A stretch of 15,710 nucleotides of DNA, taken from Eubacteriaceae bacterium UBA1433 (GTDB lineage: Bacteria; Bacillota; Clostridia; Eubacteriales; UBA1433). Both the position numbers and the translations under genes were made by a program. The DNA lies in the NCBI GenBank assembly GCA_002329295.1, contig DCTT01000015.1:80851-96560 (forward strand), written 5' to 3'. The notes below the pieces were generated by a model that was given only the letters and a program-made list of their open reading frames with translations, was not told the origin of the DNA and searched no databases. The stretch's first letter is position 1. Each line of letters opens with the position of its first letter. Below are positions 6,748-14,169 of the stretch, one piece after another.

Positions 6748-7524
6748 ATGAATATTTTGTTTATCGGTGATATTATGGGGCGCGCCGGACGCAATGTTAT
6801 CAAATCCCATTTAAAAGAAATTCAATCGGAATACCAAATCGATTTTACCATCGCCAATGCAGAAAACGCCTCCGGCTATGCCGGATTGGCCAAATCCAGT
6901 TATGACGAACTCATGCAAGCGGGAATCGATTTTTTTACCACCGGCAATCATGTATGGGCTCAAAAAGAAATTTTTGATTATATCGAGCGATGTGACAATC
7001 TTCTTCGTCCCGCCAACTATCCTTCCCCTTGTCCGGGAAAAGGATACGGAATTGTGCGCGTCAATAAAATTCGCTTAGGCATTATCAATCTTTCAGGCAC
7101 TGTTTTTATGGACGCTTTAGACAACCCTTTTTCTGTTTTTGACACCTTATATGCATCCATATCAAATGCATGTGACTTTCTATTGATTGATTTTCACGCC
7201 GAGGCCACCAGCGAAAAAATCGCCTTTGCCTATCACGCCTGCGGCAGAGCACAAGCAGTGTTAGGGACTCATACCCACGTACAAACAGCCGATGAACGCA
7301 TTATCGACGGCATGACGGCGGCCATTACCGATGTAGGCATGACCGGCCCCGCTGACGGCGTTATCGGTATCGACAAAGACATCATTCTCAAATCCTTTAA
7401 AACCAAACGTCCCGTCAGGTTTGAACTTGCGCAAGGACACCGTCAATTCAATGCTGTTCGACTGCAAGTTGACTCTTCTTTCCGCTGCACAAAAATAGAA
7501 CGAATTTATCGCACTTATCCCTGA
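6748..7524 (+). CDS. ymdB: YmdB-family metallophosphoesterase (2',3'-cyclic phosphodiesterase)
   Basis: Calcineurin-like phosphoesterase with a di-metal centre. In Bacillus subtilis YmdB hydrolyses 2',3'-cyclic nucleotides, affects biofilm and motility decisions and is made next to RNase Y. Motifs seen: GDIMGRAGR with Asp8, ANAENAS with Glu39 and Asn40, GNHVW with His68, DFHAEATSEK with His150, and GTHTHVQTAD with His175 and His177. Length of 258 residues is typical. Two ATG codons are adjacent (6745 and 6748); the second is at a better distance (5 bases) from AAGGAG and gives the family-typical MNILFIGD start. It comes 70 bp after rny, past a hairpin. In Bacillus spoVS follows; here the convergent rpsT follows instead. 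Confidence 0.95.
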   Translation: MNILFIGDIMGRAGRNVIKSHLKEIQSEYQIDFTIANAENASGYAGLAKSSYDELMQAGIDFFTTGNHVWAQKEIFDYIERCDNLLRPANYPSPCPGKGYGIVRVNKIRLGIINLSGTVFMDALDNPFSVFDTLYASISNACDFLLIDFHAEATSEKIAFAYHACGRAQAVLGTHTHVQTADERIIDGMTAAITDVGMTGPADGVIGIDKDIILKSFKTKRPVRFELAQGHRQFNAVRLQVDSSFRCTKIERIYRTYP

Positions 7525-7544
7525 TATTTTTTACGGCGCAACAC

Positions 7545-7577
7545 AAAAAGCCGTTTCGCCTGAGGTGAAGCGGCTTT
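7545..7577 (-). terminator. Terminator of rpsT, convergent with ymdB
   Basis: AAAGCCG (7547-7553) pairs with CGGCTTT (7571-7577); an inner TTCGCC/GGTGAA stem with one G-T pair and a three-base loop extends it. Read on the minus strand the stem ends in GGCTTTTTGTG, so it should terminate rpsT. In the plus direction the U-tract is poor (TTTCATAT), but the stem may also slow transcripts from ymdB. Confidence 0.7.
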
Positions 7578-7598
7578 CATATACCTGCACAAGTTGAA

Positions 7599-7865
7599 TC
7601 ACGATTTGATTGCGTTTACTTTCGTTTGCATGCTGCTCTTTTTTTTGTTGGCAGCATTTTTATGAATAACTCCTTTTGCGGCCGCTGTGTCATATTTTTT
7701 CACAGCTTCTTTCAAAACTTCTTCAGAGAGATTTACGTCTTTTTCTGCAATTGCAACATCAAGTTTTTTCTCAATGGATTTCAAACTTGTCTTGACACTT
7801 TTGTTTTTTACTCTGTTTCGTTCCCCGATTTCTGCACGCTTCGCAGAGGATTTGATATTTGCCAT
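7599..7865 (-). CDS. rpsT: Small ribosomal subunit protein S20 (bS20)
   Basis: An 88-residue, lysine-rich all-helical protein that binds 16S rRNA during early assembly of the small subunit. The N-terminus MANIKSSAKRA and the ERNRVKNKSVKT stretch are diagnostic, and KGVIHKNAANKKKS near the C-terminus is the usual second signature. The ATG at 7865 follows GGAAGG and matches the family start; the frame is open 90 bases further upstream, but that part is not protein-like and covers the promoter leader. The gene stands alone between convergent ymdB and divergent trkA. It has its own promoter, a leader of about 55 bases with a 5' hairpin, and its own terminator. Confidence 0.97.
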   Translation of the reverse strand: MANIKSSAKRAEIGERNRVKNKSVKTSLKSIEKKLDVAIAEKDVNLSEEVLKEAVKKYDTAAAKGVIHKNAANKKKSSMQTKVNAIKS

Positions 7866-7905
7866 TGTCTTCCTTCCCCCCTCTCCATATAGACATAAAT
7901 TACAC

Positions 7906-7921
7906 TGCGCCAAAAGGCGCA
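7906..7921 (-). promoter_or_regulatory. Hairpin at the predicted 5' end of rpsT mRNA
   Basis: TGCGCC (7906-7911) and GGCGCA (7916-7921) make a GC-rich 6-bp stem with an AAAA/TTTT loop. The predicted start near 7920 would put this stem at the extreme 5' end of the mRNA, where it could protect the end from RNA decay or take part in feedback control by S20. No function is shown by the sequence. Confidence 0.45.
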
Positions 7922-7926
7922 AGTGT

Positions 7927-7955
7927 ATAGTAACAAAGATTTTACAAAAATGCAA
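7927..7955 (-). promoter_or_regulatory. Promoter of rpsT
   Basis: On the minus strand TTGCAT (7955-7950) and TACTAT (7932-7927) have a 17-bp spacing. Confidence 0.55.
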
Positions 7956-8057
7956 CTAAAAAAATTTTTGAATACACCTCCCTTTTACAGCAATTTTGTT
8001 TAGCTCAAAGTATATTCTTTTTTGTAAACCGTTATTTACCTTGACGAAACTCATAAT

Positions 8058-8098
8058 TATAGAAAAATGATAGATTTTTTTTAAATTTTCTATATAAT
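8058..8098 (+). promoter_or_regulatory. Candidate trkA promoter with overlapping inverted repeat
   Basis: A perfect TATAAT lies at 8093-8098, about 50 bases before the trkA ATG; no good -35 is seen (TAGATT at 8070-8075 is the nearest). TATAGAAAA (8058-8066) and TTTTCTATA (8086-8094) are perfect 9-bp inverted arms with a 19-base spacer, and the right arm runs into the -10. This could be an operator. The short leader has no room for a c-di-AMP riboswitch. Confidence 0.4.
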
Positions 8099-8150
8099 AT
8101 GAGATATTACAGATAAAACAAAATCCTGATACCATTAAAGGAATTTTATC

Positions 8151-9503
8151 ATGAATATCACAATCATCGGAGACGGAAAAGTCGGCAGCACCCTTGCAAG
8201 GGTGCTTTCAAAAGAAGACAATAATGTTATTGTCATCGACAAAAACCCGGACGTCCTGTCGCAAAACAACGAAGCGCTGGAAGTCATCACCATCGAAGGC
8301 AGCGGGCTGAATATCAAAACGCTGCACGAAGCCGGCGTGGAAAACGACGACTTGGTCATCGCAGTAACCAATCAGGATGAAATCAATATGATTTGCTGCC
8401 TGTATGCCAAACGCCTCGGCGCCAAACACACGGTGGCACGCATTCGCGATCCAGAACATTCCGAAGAAGTCGAGGCTCTTATTGAAGAGTTAGGGCTTGA
8501 CGACGTAATCAATCCCGAATATGCCGGTGCCGTTCATATTTCACAGCTCTTGTTGTGGCCCAACGTTTCCGATATCGAACTGTTTGCGAAAAATAAAGTC
8601 ATGCTTACCAAATATAAACTGGAAGCCGATTCGCCTCTGATTGGGCAATCCTTGCTTGAGGCCACTGTTTTCGATGATGCAGGCATTTTGGTAGCCGCCA
8701 TTGAACGAGGACAAGACACGTTGATTCCGAAAGGGGATTTCGTTTTTCAAGAAAATGACACTGCTTTTATTATCGGCGAAATCAACTCTGTCAATATCTT
8801 TTTTAAATTAAAAAACAAACGCAATAATATCGTTCGCGAAGTCACCATTCTCGGCGGAGGGCGTATTTCCGTTTATCTGGCCAAAATTCTTCTACAGAAT
8901 CATATCGGTGTCAAAATCATCGAGCAAAATGTAAATATCTGTACCAAGCTAAGTCAATTGTTGCCGGATGCCGTCATCATTCACGGCGACGGCACAGATT
9001 ATGAATTGTTGGAATTTGAAGCTGTCCACGCTACGGGAGCCTTTATCTCGCTTATGGGTCACGATGAAGCCAATATCATTGCCTGCATTGTCGCCAAGGC
9101 TCTTGGCGTACCGAAAACCATCGCAAAGGTAACACGTCTCAAAAGCACGCATATCATCGAAAACATCGGCGTCGACAGCATTGTAGACCCCAAATTGATT
9201 ACGGCCAATCACATTTTGCGTTATGCACGCAATTTAAAAATGAAAAACGACCCTTCCATCAATGCACTTTATATGATGAACGAAAATGACATGGAAGCTT
9301 TGGAGTTTGCCGTGGAACACGATTATCCGTTTTTAAATATCCCGCTCAAGCAGTTGAAGATCCATCGCAATGCGCTGATTGCAGTCATTGTCCGCGACGG
9401 GCAAATCATCATTCCGCGAGGAGACGACAGCATCCGGCTTAAAGACAGCATTATTGTCATTACATCTCAGCCCAATATCGCAAGTTTAGCAGATATTTTT
9501 TAA
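8151..9503 (+). CDS. trkA: Trk potassium uptake regulatory subunit TrkA
   Basis: Cytoplasmic gating subunit of the Trk K+ importer. It has two tandem RCK units, each an NAD(H)-binding Rossmann part (TrkA-N) followed by a TrkA-C part, giving 450 residues, close to the E. coli protein. The first nucleotide motif is intact: GDGKVG at residues 7-12 with a downstream acidic end (VIVIDKN). The second reads GGGRIS at 235-240, so the last glycine of GxGxxG is Ser, and nucleotide binding by the second half may differ. The TrkA-C parts are visible around SPLIGQSLLE and IPRGDDSI. AAAGGA stands 8 bases before the ATG. Its stop is 11 bp from trkH, its membrane partner, so the two are one operon. Confidence 0.96.
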   Translation: MNITIIGDGKVGSTLARVLSKEDNNVIVIDKNPDVLSQNNEALEVITIEGSGLNIKTLHEAGVENDDLVIAVTNQDEINMICCLYAKRLGAKHTVARIRDPEHSEEVEALIEELGLDDVINPEYAGAVHISQLLLWPNVSDIELFAKNKVMLTKYKLEADSPLIGQSLLEATVFDDAGILVAAIERGQDTLIPKGDFVFQENDTAFIIGEINSVNIFFKLKNKRNNIVREVTILGGGRISVYLAKILLQNHIGVKIIEQNVNICTKLSQLLPDAVIIHGDGTDYELLEFEAVHATGAFISLMGHDEANIIACIVAKALGVPKTIAKVTRLKSTHIIENIGVDSIVDPKLITANHILRYARNLKMKNDPSINALYMMNENDMEALEFAVEHDYPFLNIPLKQLKIHRNALIAVIVRDGQIIIPRGDDSIRLKDSIIVITSQPNIASLADIF

Positions 9504-9514
9504 CAGGATTTGTT

Positions 9515-11005
9515 ATGAATAAAAAAGCCATCGTCAAAATTATCGGGTTTATTTTGTGTTTCGAAGCTCTCTTTATGCTTCCTTCCACCATTATTGCCGC
9601 CACTGCCAGACAATACGATTTATTTGCTTTTATTGTAGTACCTGTCGGCATGTTTGCCATCGGCATTCCTTGCACACTCATTAAACCCGCAAACAAAAAC
9701 TTTTATACTAAAGACGGATTTATGACCGTAGCGCTTTCATGGCTGCTGATGAGTTTCTTCGGCGCACTTCCCTACTACATCAGCGGCGCCATTCCCTCTT
9801 TTATGAACAGTTTTTTTGAAACGGTCTCCGGATTTACTACAACCGGGGCCACGATTTTATCCGAAATCGAGTCTTTGCCGAAGGCCACCTTGTTTTGGCG
9901 CAATATGACGCACTGGATCGGAGGCATGGGCGTACTGGTTCTCACCCTGGCAATTATTCCTTCTTTTGGCGGCAGAGGCGTACATCTTCTCAACGCCGAA
10001 ACCACCGGTATTAGCGGAACCAAACTCGTTCCCAGCCTGCGCAAAACCGCACTGATTTTATATGGAATCTACACTGCCCTAACCCTTATTTTAGTCCTTT
10101 GCCTGCTATTGGCTGGGATGAATGTTTTTGATTCTTTTCTCCATGCCATGAGCACGGCAGGTACCGGCGGATTTTCGAGTCGAAATATCAGCATCGGTGC
10201 CTATAACAGCCCTGTGATCGAAATCATTCTTACCGTTTTCATGTATTTGTTCGGCATTAACTTTTCCATCTACTTTGTCATTTTAACAAAAGGGTTCGCC
10301 AAAGCTCTTCGATCAGAGGAACTTCGTCTATACACCATTATTTTGGGCAGTGCGATGTTGTTAATTGCGCTGAATCTGATGAAAACCTATGGAGGCAATT
10401 TTTTCACCGCCCTGCGCTATTCGTCTTTTCAGGCTGCTTCCGTTATGTCCACAACCGGATTTTCCAGCACGGATTTTAACCTTTGGCCCACTTTCAGCAA
10501 AACGATTCTGCTCCTGTTAATCGCATTAGGCAGCTGCGCTTCTTCCACTGCCGGTGGCATTAAAATCGTGCGCATACTCGTGATGTTTAAGGCCGCACGC
10601 GTAGAATTAAAAAAAACTACTCATCCCAATATCGTAAAAAGCGTCACGCTGGACGGTCGTGCCATAGACAATACCGTACTGCATAATGTTTGGGTATTTT
10701 TCCTCCTCTATGTGGCAACCATTGTCAGCGGCACGATCTTAATTTCCATCAACGGATTCGATTTTGCAACGACTTTTTCTTCTGTATTAGCCACCGTAAG
10801 CAATGCCGGACCGGGTCTGAATCTCGTAGGGCCGCTGGGCAATTATTCCGCCTTTTCTCCTTTCAGTAAAATTGTTTTCTCGTTTTGTATGCTGATAGGA
10901 CGTTTGGAAATTTTGCCTGTTTTATTCTTGTTTATTCCGAAAAAAGTTTTTCGCTCAAACGATATTAAGCGAAAAAAGCGAACATTTTCAATAGATAAAA
11001 GCTGA
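9515..11005 (+). CDS. trkH: Trk potassium uptake membrane subunit TrkH
   Basis: Integral membrane K+ channel-like subunit of the Trk/Ktr/HKT superfamily; K+ passes through four pore loops of one chain. All four can be seen: SGFTTTGATIL (about residues 105-115), STAGTGGFSS (213-222), STTGFSSTDF (322-331) and TVSNAGPGLN (417-426), each with the central glycine. It has about ten strongly hydrophobic segments, a basic C-terminal tail (KRKKRT), and 496 residues, typical of TrkH. AGGA lies 8 bases before the ATG. It is coupled to trkA upstream and followed after 40 bp by the sirtuin gene, with no terminator between, so the transcript probably continues. Confidence 0.96.
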   Translation: MNKKAIVKIIGFILCFEALFMLPSTIIAATARQYDLFAFIVVPVGMFAIGIPCTLIKPANKNFYTKDGFMTVALSWLLMSFFGALPYYISGAIPSFMNSFFETVSGFTTTGATILSEIESLPKATLFWRNMTHWIGGMGVLVLTLAIIPSFGGRGVHLLNAETTGISGTKLVPSLRKTALILYGIYTALTLILVLCLLLAGMNVFDSFLHAMSTAGTGGFSSRNISIGAYNSPVIEIILTVFMYLFGINFSIYFVILTKGFAKALRSEELRLYTIILGSAMLLIALNLMKTYGGNFFTALRYSSFQAASVMSTTGFSSTDFNLWPTFSKTILLLLIALGSCASSTAGGIKIVRILVMFKAARVELKKTTHPNIVKSVTLDGRAIDNTVLHNVWVFFLLYVATIVSGTILISINGFDFATTFSSVLATVSNAGPGLNLVGPLGNYSAFSPFSKIVFSFCMLIGRLEILPVLFLFIPKKVFRSNDIKRKKRTFSIDKS

Positions 11006-11045
11006 TTTTTCATTCAATAAAAAACATTTTCAGGAGGCAATTAAA

Positions 11046-11771
11046 ATGACGACTGATATCAGTGTATTGCAAAAATTGATTGACGAATCCGACAATATTG
11101 TATTTTTTGGCGGCGCAGGTGTCTCGGTCGAAAGCGGATTGGCTGATTTTCGCAGCGAAGACGGTATTTATAATCAAAAATACGATTACCCTGCCGAAGA
11201 AATGCTGAGCCATCACTTTTTCTATACCCATACAGATTATTTTTATACTTTTCACAAAGACAAAATGATCAATTTGCAGGCACAACCCAATGCAGCGCAT
11301 AAAAAACTGGCAATGTTAGAAAAAGCAGGGAAACTAAAAGCCGTCATCACGCAAAACATCGACGGTTTGCATCAAATGGCGGGAAGCAAAAATGTATTGG
11401 AGCTGCACGGCACCGTTAACCGCAACCTCTGCATGCGCTGTAAAAAATGCTATGACGCCGCCTATGTCAAAAACAGTGACGGAATTCCTTTGTGCAGCTG
11501 CGGAGGTATACTAAAGCCCGATGTGGTGCTCTACGGCGAAAGCCTGGATGAGACCGTTATTGCTCGCGCGCTTTATTACATCAAACATGCCGATATGCTC
11601 ATTGTGGGAGGCACTTCGCTTACCGTATACCCCGCTGCGGGAATGATTGATAATTACCAGGGCGAAAAGCTGGTTTTAATTAATAAAACACCTACCCTAA
11701 GGGATCATTTGGCCAACTATGCGTTTTATGGCAAAATCGGAGAAATCTTTTCTCAAATAACCGTCCGTTGA
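11046..11771 (+). CDS. cobB: NAD-dependent protein deacylase, Sir2 family
   Basis: Removes acetyl or other acyl groups from protein lysines, consuming NAD+ and releasing nicotinamide and O-acyl-ADP-ribose; in bacteria acetyl-CoA synthetase is a well-known target. Seen: the NAD-binding GAGVSVESGLADFRS (residues 23-37), TQNID at 102-106 with GLHQ after it, the catalytic His121 in ELHG, and a zinc site with Cys129, Cys132, Cys150 and Cys152; Cys135 is an extra cysteine nearby. GGTS at 208-211 and INKT near the end belong to the Rossmann fold. The usual GIPDFR reads GLADFR. Length is 241 residues, normal for a minimal bacterial sirtuin. AGGAGG lies 9 bases before the ATG. Acyl-chain preference cannot be read with confidence. 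Confidence 0.94.
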   Translation: MTTDISVLQKLIDESDNIVFFGGAGVSVESGLADFRSEDGIYNQKYDYPAEEMLSHHFFYTHTDYFYTFHKDKMINLQAQPNAAHKKLAMLEKAGKLKAVITQNIDGLHQMAGSKNVLELHGTVNRNLCMRCKKCYDAAYVKNSDGIPLCSCGGILKPDVVLYGESLDETVIARALYYIKHADMLIVGGTSLTVYPAAGMIDNYQGEKLVLINKTPTLRDHLANYAFYGKIGEIFSQITVR

Positions 11772-11773
11772 TA

Positions 11774-11801
11774 TTGACACCTTATACCGTATTTTTATGC
11801 T
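11774..11801 (+). promoter_or_regulatory. Probable promoter of the ECF S-component and maf
   Basis: A perfect TTGACA (11774-11779) starts two bases after the sirtuin stop codon; TATGCT (11796-11801) follows at a 16-bp spacing. The predicted start near 11808 gives a leader of about 28 bases, so these two genes may be expressed apart from trkAH and the sirtuin. Confidence 0.5.
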
Positions 11802-11835
11802 TTTCAAAACAACCGCTGCCTGTGAGGTAAATTTT

Positions 11836-12345
11836 ATGCGCACCAACAAAACGAAAAATCTCGTTTTATGCAGTCTTTTTACTGCCTTGACCCTTGTTGC
11901 GACGTATATCAATTTTCGCCTGCCCATCCCCTCTTATGGAGGATTGATTCACTTGGGAAGCGCCATTTTATTTGTTGCCGCTTTTGTCTTGAAACCCACG
12001 CATGCAGCACTGAGCGTCTCGGCGGGCATGACACTTTTTGACATGCTTGCTGGCTGGCCGCTCTGGGCACCTTTTACCTTCGCCATTCGTTTTGTTCAAG
12101 TGTACCTGTTTGGCACACTCATTCAAACCAGAAAAAATAATTATCCTCTGATTTTTTTTGTTTATATCCTTTGCTGCTTGTGGGAAATGGCGGGCTATTA
12201 TGTCGCCGAAGCCATCATCTACGGCAACTGGGTCGCTCCACTGGCTTCTATGCCCTCAGAATTGATTCACAATGCTATCGGCATTGTCGTTGGATTGCCC
12301 TTGACTGTTTTAGCGCAAAAGGCATTGAAAAAAACCGAGAATTAA
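11836..12345 (+). CDS. ECF transporter S component (substrate-binding membrane subunit)
   Basis: A 169-residue membrane protein with five to six hydrophobic segments. It is of the small S-component type that captures a vitamin or related compound and works with a shared ECF energising module (two ATPases and EcfT). Typical features are a short basic N-terminus, a GGLIHLGSAI stretch (about residues 35-44) after the first helix, an AGMTLFDMLAGW segment and WAPFTF before a long helix. These resemble the riboflavin-type S-component family. The substrate cannot be told from the sequence; riboflavin, a pyrimidine or another vitamin are all possible. The ATPase and EcfT genes are not in the window, as is normal when the module is shared. 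I place the start at 11836, with GAGGT upstream; an in-frame ATG at 11797 overlaps the promoter and has no ribosome site. Confidence 0.85.
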   Translation: MRTNKTKNLVLCSLFTALTLVATYINFRLPIPSYGGLIHLGSAILFVAAFVLKPTHAALSVSAGMTLFDMLAGWPLWAPFTFAIRFVQVYLFGTLIQTRKNNYPLIFFVYILCCLWEMAGYYVAEAIIYGNWVAPLASMPSELIHNAIGIVVGLPLTVLAQKALKKTEN

Positions 12346-12358
12346 AAAAGGAGTTTTT

Positions 12359-12955
12359 ATGCAGCAAAAAAAAATCATCCTCGCCTCTTCTTCTCCGCGC
12401 CGTGCGCAGCTTCTCGCTATGCTCGGACTTGTTTTTCAGACCATTGTGCCTGAAGCGGATGAATCCTTTCGCGAAGAAAACACCATTGAAGAAAACTTGA
12501 AAATGATTACGGAACAAAAAGCACGCTCCGTTTGTTACACCCCTGCTTCAAAGGACGCTTTCATTGTGGCGGCAGATACCATCGTTGTTTTGGAAAATAC
12601 GGTGTTTTCAAAACCCAAAGACGCTACACAAGCTTTTGATATGCTCACTGCCCTGTCAGGCAAAACACATAGCGTCTTGACCGGCCTGTCTGTTGTGGAT
12701 AGAACCCGTAACGCTTCTACATACTACCTCGGCAAAACCGACGTGACTTTTCAAACAATCACCTCCGAAGAAATTCAGGATTACCTTGCTCATGGCCAAT
12801 GGACTGACAAAGCTGGTGCCTATGGCATTCAGGGCATCGGCAGTGTTCTCATTGAAAAAATCAACGGCTGCTTCTATAATGTTATGGGGCTGCCTGTTCC
12901 CGCACTTTATAAAATATTAAGATCTTTTGGATATAATCTGTTTCACCCCAAATAA
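12359..12955 (+). CDS. maf: Maf-family nucleoside triphosphate pyrophosphatase
   Basis: Hydrolyses non-canonical or excess nucleoside triphosphates to the monophosphate and pyrophosphate; the YhdE-type branch acts on dTTP, UTP and modified pyrimidines. The motifs are all in place: ASSSPRR at residues 9-15, AADT at 71-74, SKPKD at 84-88, DKAGAYGIQG at 150-159 and the C-terminal GCFYNVMGLP at 170-179. These fit the dTTP/UTP branch best. Length is 198 residues, normal. AAAGGAG lies 5 bases before the ATG. It follows the ECF gene by 13 bp, so it shares that transcript, and ends at a strong bidirectional terminator. In many Firmicutes maf sits near radC or mreB; those genes are not next to it here. 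Confidence 0.96.
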   Translation: MQQKKIILASSSPRRAQLLAMLGLVFQTIVPEADESFREENTIEENLKMITEQKARSVCYTPASKDAFIVAADTIVVLENTVFSKPKDATQAFDMLTALSGKTHSVLTGLSVVDRTRNASTYYLGKTDVTFQTITSEEIQDYLAHGQWTDKAGAYGIQGIGSVLIEKINGCFYNVMGLPVPALYKILRSFGYNLFHPK

Positions 12956-12986
12956 AAAAAGCTTGTCAGTTGACAAGCCTTTTTTT
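12954..12986. terminator. Bidirectional terminator between maf and dnaJ
   Basis: GCTTGTCA (12961-12968) and TGACAAGC (12971-12978) are perfect arms, flanked by seven A on the left (12954-12960) and seven T on the right (12980-12986). It therefore works for maf on the plus strand and for dnaJ on the minus strand. It overlaps the last bases of both genes' ends. Confidence 0.9.
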
Positions 12987-14109
12987 ATTTACTTACTTTT
13001 TCCCAAAATTTCTTTCCTTCACTATGCGCCTCTTCTCCCGTAACTTCTGCAAAAGCCTCCAGCGCTTCTTTTTGCTTGGCGTTGAGATTTTTGGGTACTT
13101 CTACCTTCACGGTTACATACATATCTCCTTTGCCAAATCCTCTTAAAGACGCTACACCTTTTCCTTTTAAACGGAATTTTTGACCGGACTGTGTTCCCGC
13201 CGCAATTTTCAGCTTCACTTTCCCGTATAAAGTAGGCACGGCAATTTCAGCGCCCAACGCCGCCTGCGCAAAGGTAATGGGCATCTCCAAAAAGATGTCC
13301 TTCCCTTCTCTCGTATAATATTCATGGGGTTTTACTGAGATGAAAATATATACGTCCCCCGGCTCACCGTTTCTCTCGCCTGCTTCCCCTTCTCCACGCA
13401 GCGGCAACACCGTGTCATCATCCACGCCCGCCGGAATATTAATGGTCAACGACTTGGATTTTCGTTCAAATCCCGTCCCGTGACAGGTGGGACAAGGGGT
13501 CTCCACAATGCTGCCTTCTCCATGGCACACATCGCAGGTGCGCACATTTTGAATGGTGCCAAAAGGCGTTTGCTGCAGGTTTTTGACATGTCCGCTACCG
13601 CCGCAAACCGTGCAAGTCTTTCGACCGCTGCCCTTTGCCGCACCGCTGCCTCCACAGTCGGAACATTTTTCATTGCGCGTAATCTTTATCGTTTTGCTCA
13701 CACCAAAAACAGCTTCTTCAAAACCGATGCGCAAGTTTACACGAATATCTTTCCCTTTTCTCGGGCCGCTTCTTCCATATCCCGTATTAAATCCGCCGCC
13801 AAAACTTCCGAATATATCAAAAATATCTTCAAAGCCGCCAAAGCCGCCGGCTCCAAAACCGTTGCCGAAACCCGCTCCGTTTGCATTCACCCCTTCATGA
13901 CCAAATCGATCATAGGTTTGTCGCTTTTGTTCATCGCTGAGCACTTCATAAGCTTCCGTTGCTTCTTTAAACTTCTCCTCAGCCGCTTCGTCGCCCGGAT
14001 TTTTGTCGGGATGATATTGGATAGCCTTTTTTCGATATGCTTTCTTAATCTCTTCGGCTGTCGCCTGTTTGCCCACACCCAACACCTCATAATAATCCCT
14101 TTTGCTCAT
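12985..14109 (-). CDS. dnaJ: Chaperone protein DnaJ (type I Hsp40)
   Basis: Co-chaperone that delivers unfolded proteins to DnaK and stimulates its ATPase. Complete type I layout: J domain (residues 1-70) with the HPD motif at 33-35, a Gly/Phe-rich region (about 75-112), a zinc region with four CxxCxGxG repeats (cysteine pairs 149/152, 166/169, 192/195, 206/209), and a C-terminal substrate-binding part to residue 374. Length is typical. AAGGAG lies 6 bases before the ATG. It is downstream of dnaK in the same direction, as in the usual hrcA-grpE-dnaK-dnaJ heat-shock operon; the gap of 116 bp holds a strong hairpin that may lower its expression relative to dnaK. Confidence 0.98.
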   Translation of the reverse strand: MSKRDYYEVLGVGKQATAEEIKKAYRKKAIQYHPDKNPGDEAAEEKFKEATEAYEVLSDEQKRQTYDRFGHEGVNANGAGFGNGFGAGGFGGFEDIFDIFGSFGGGFNTGYGRSGPRKGKDIRVNLRIGFEEAVFGVSKTIKITRNEKCSDCGGSGAAKGSGRKTCTVCGGSGHVKNLQQTPFGTIQNVRTCDVCHGEGSIVETPCPTCHGTGFERKSKSLTINIPAGVDDDTVLPLRGEGEAGERNGEPGDVYIFISVKPHEYYTREGKDIFLEMPITFAQAALGAEIAVPTLYGKVKLKIAAGTQSGQKFRLKGKGVASLRGFGKGDMYVTVKVEVPKNLNAKQKEALEAFAEVTGEEAHSEGKKFWEKVSK

Positions 14110-14169
14110 CTTTTTCTCCTTGCATCATATTTTTATCGCATGTTCTTCCTGCGATTCATTATATGATAC

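Noticed and set aside
7866..7955. 30-codon N-terminal extension of rpsT
   Set aside because: It covers the promoter and leader hairpin, while MANIKSSAKR at 7865 is the universal S20 start and has a ribosome site.
7956..8150. c-di-AMP riboswitch upstream of trkA
   Set aside because: The leader after the probable promoter is only about 45-50 bases and lacks the conserved pairing; it is far too short for that riboswitch.
13480..14166. 228-codon open frame on the plus strand opposite dnaJ
   Set aside because: It is antisense to a complete, motif-rich dnaJ, has no ribosome site, and its sequence shows no family-like pattern.
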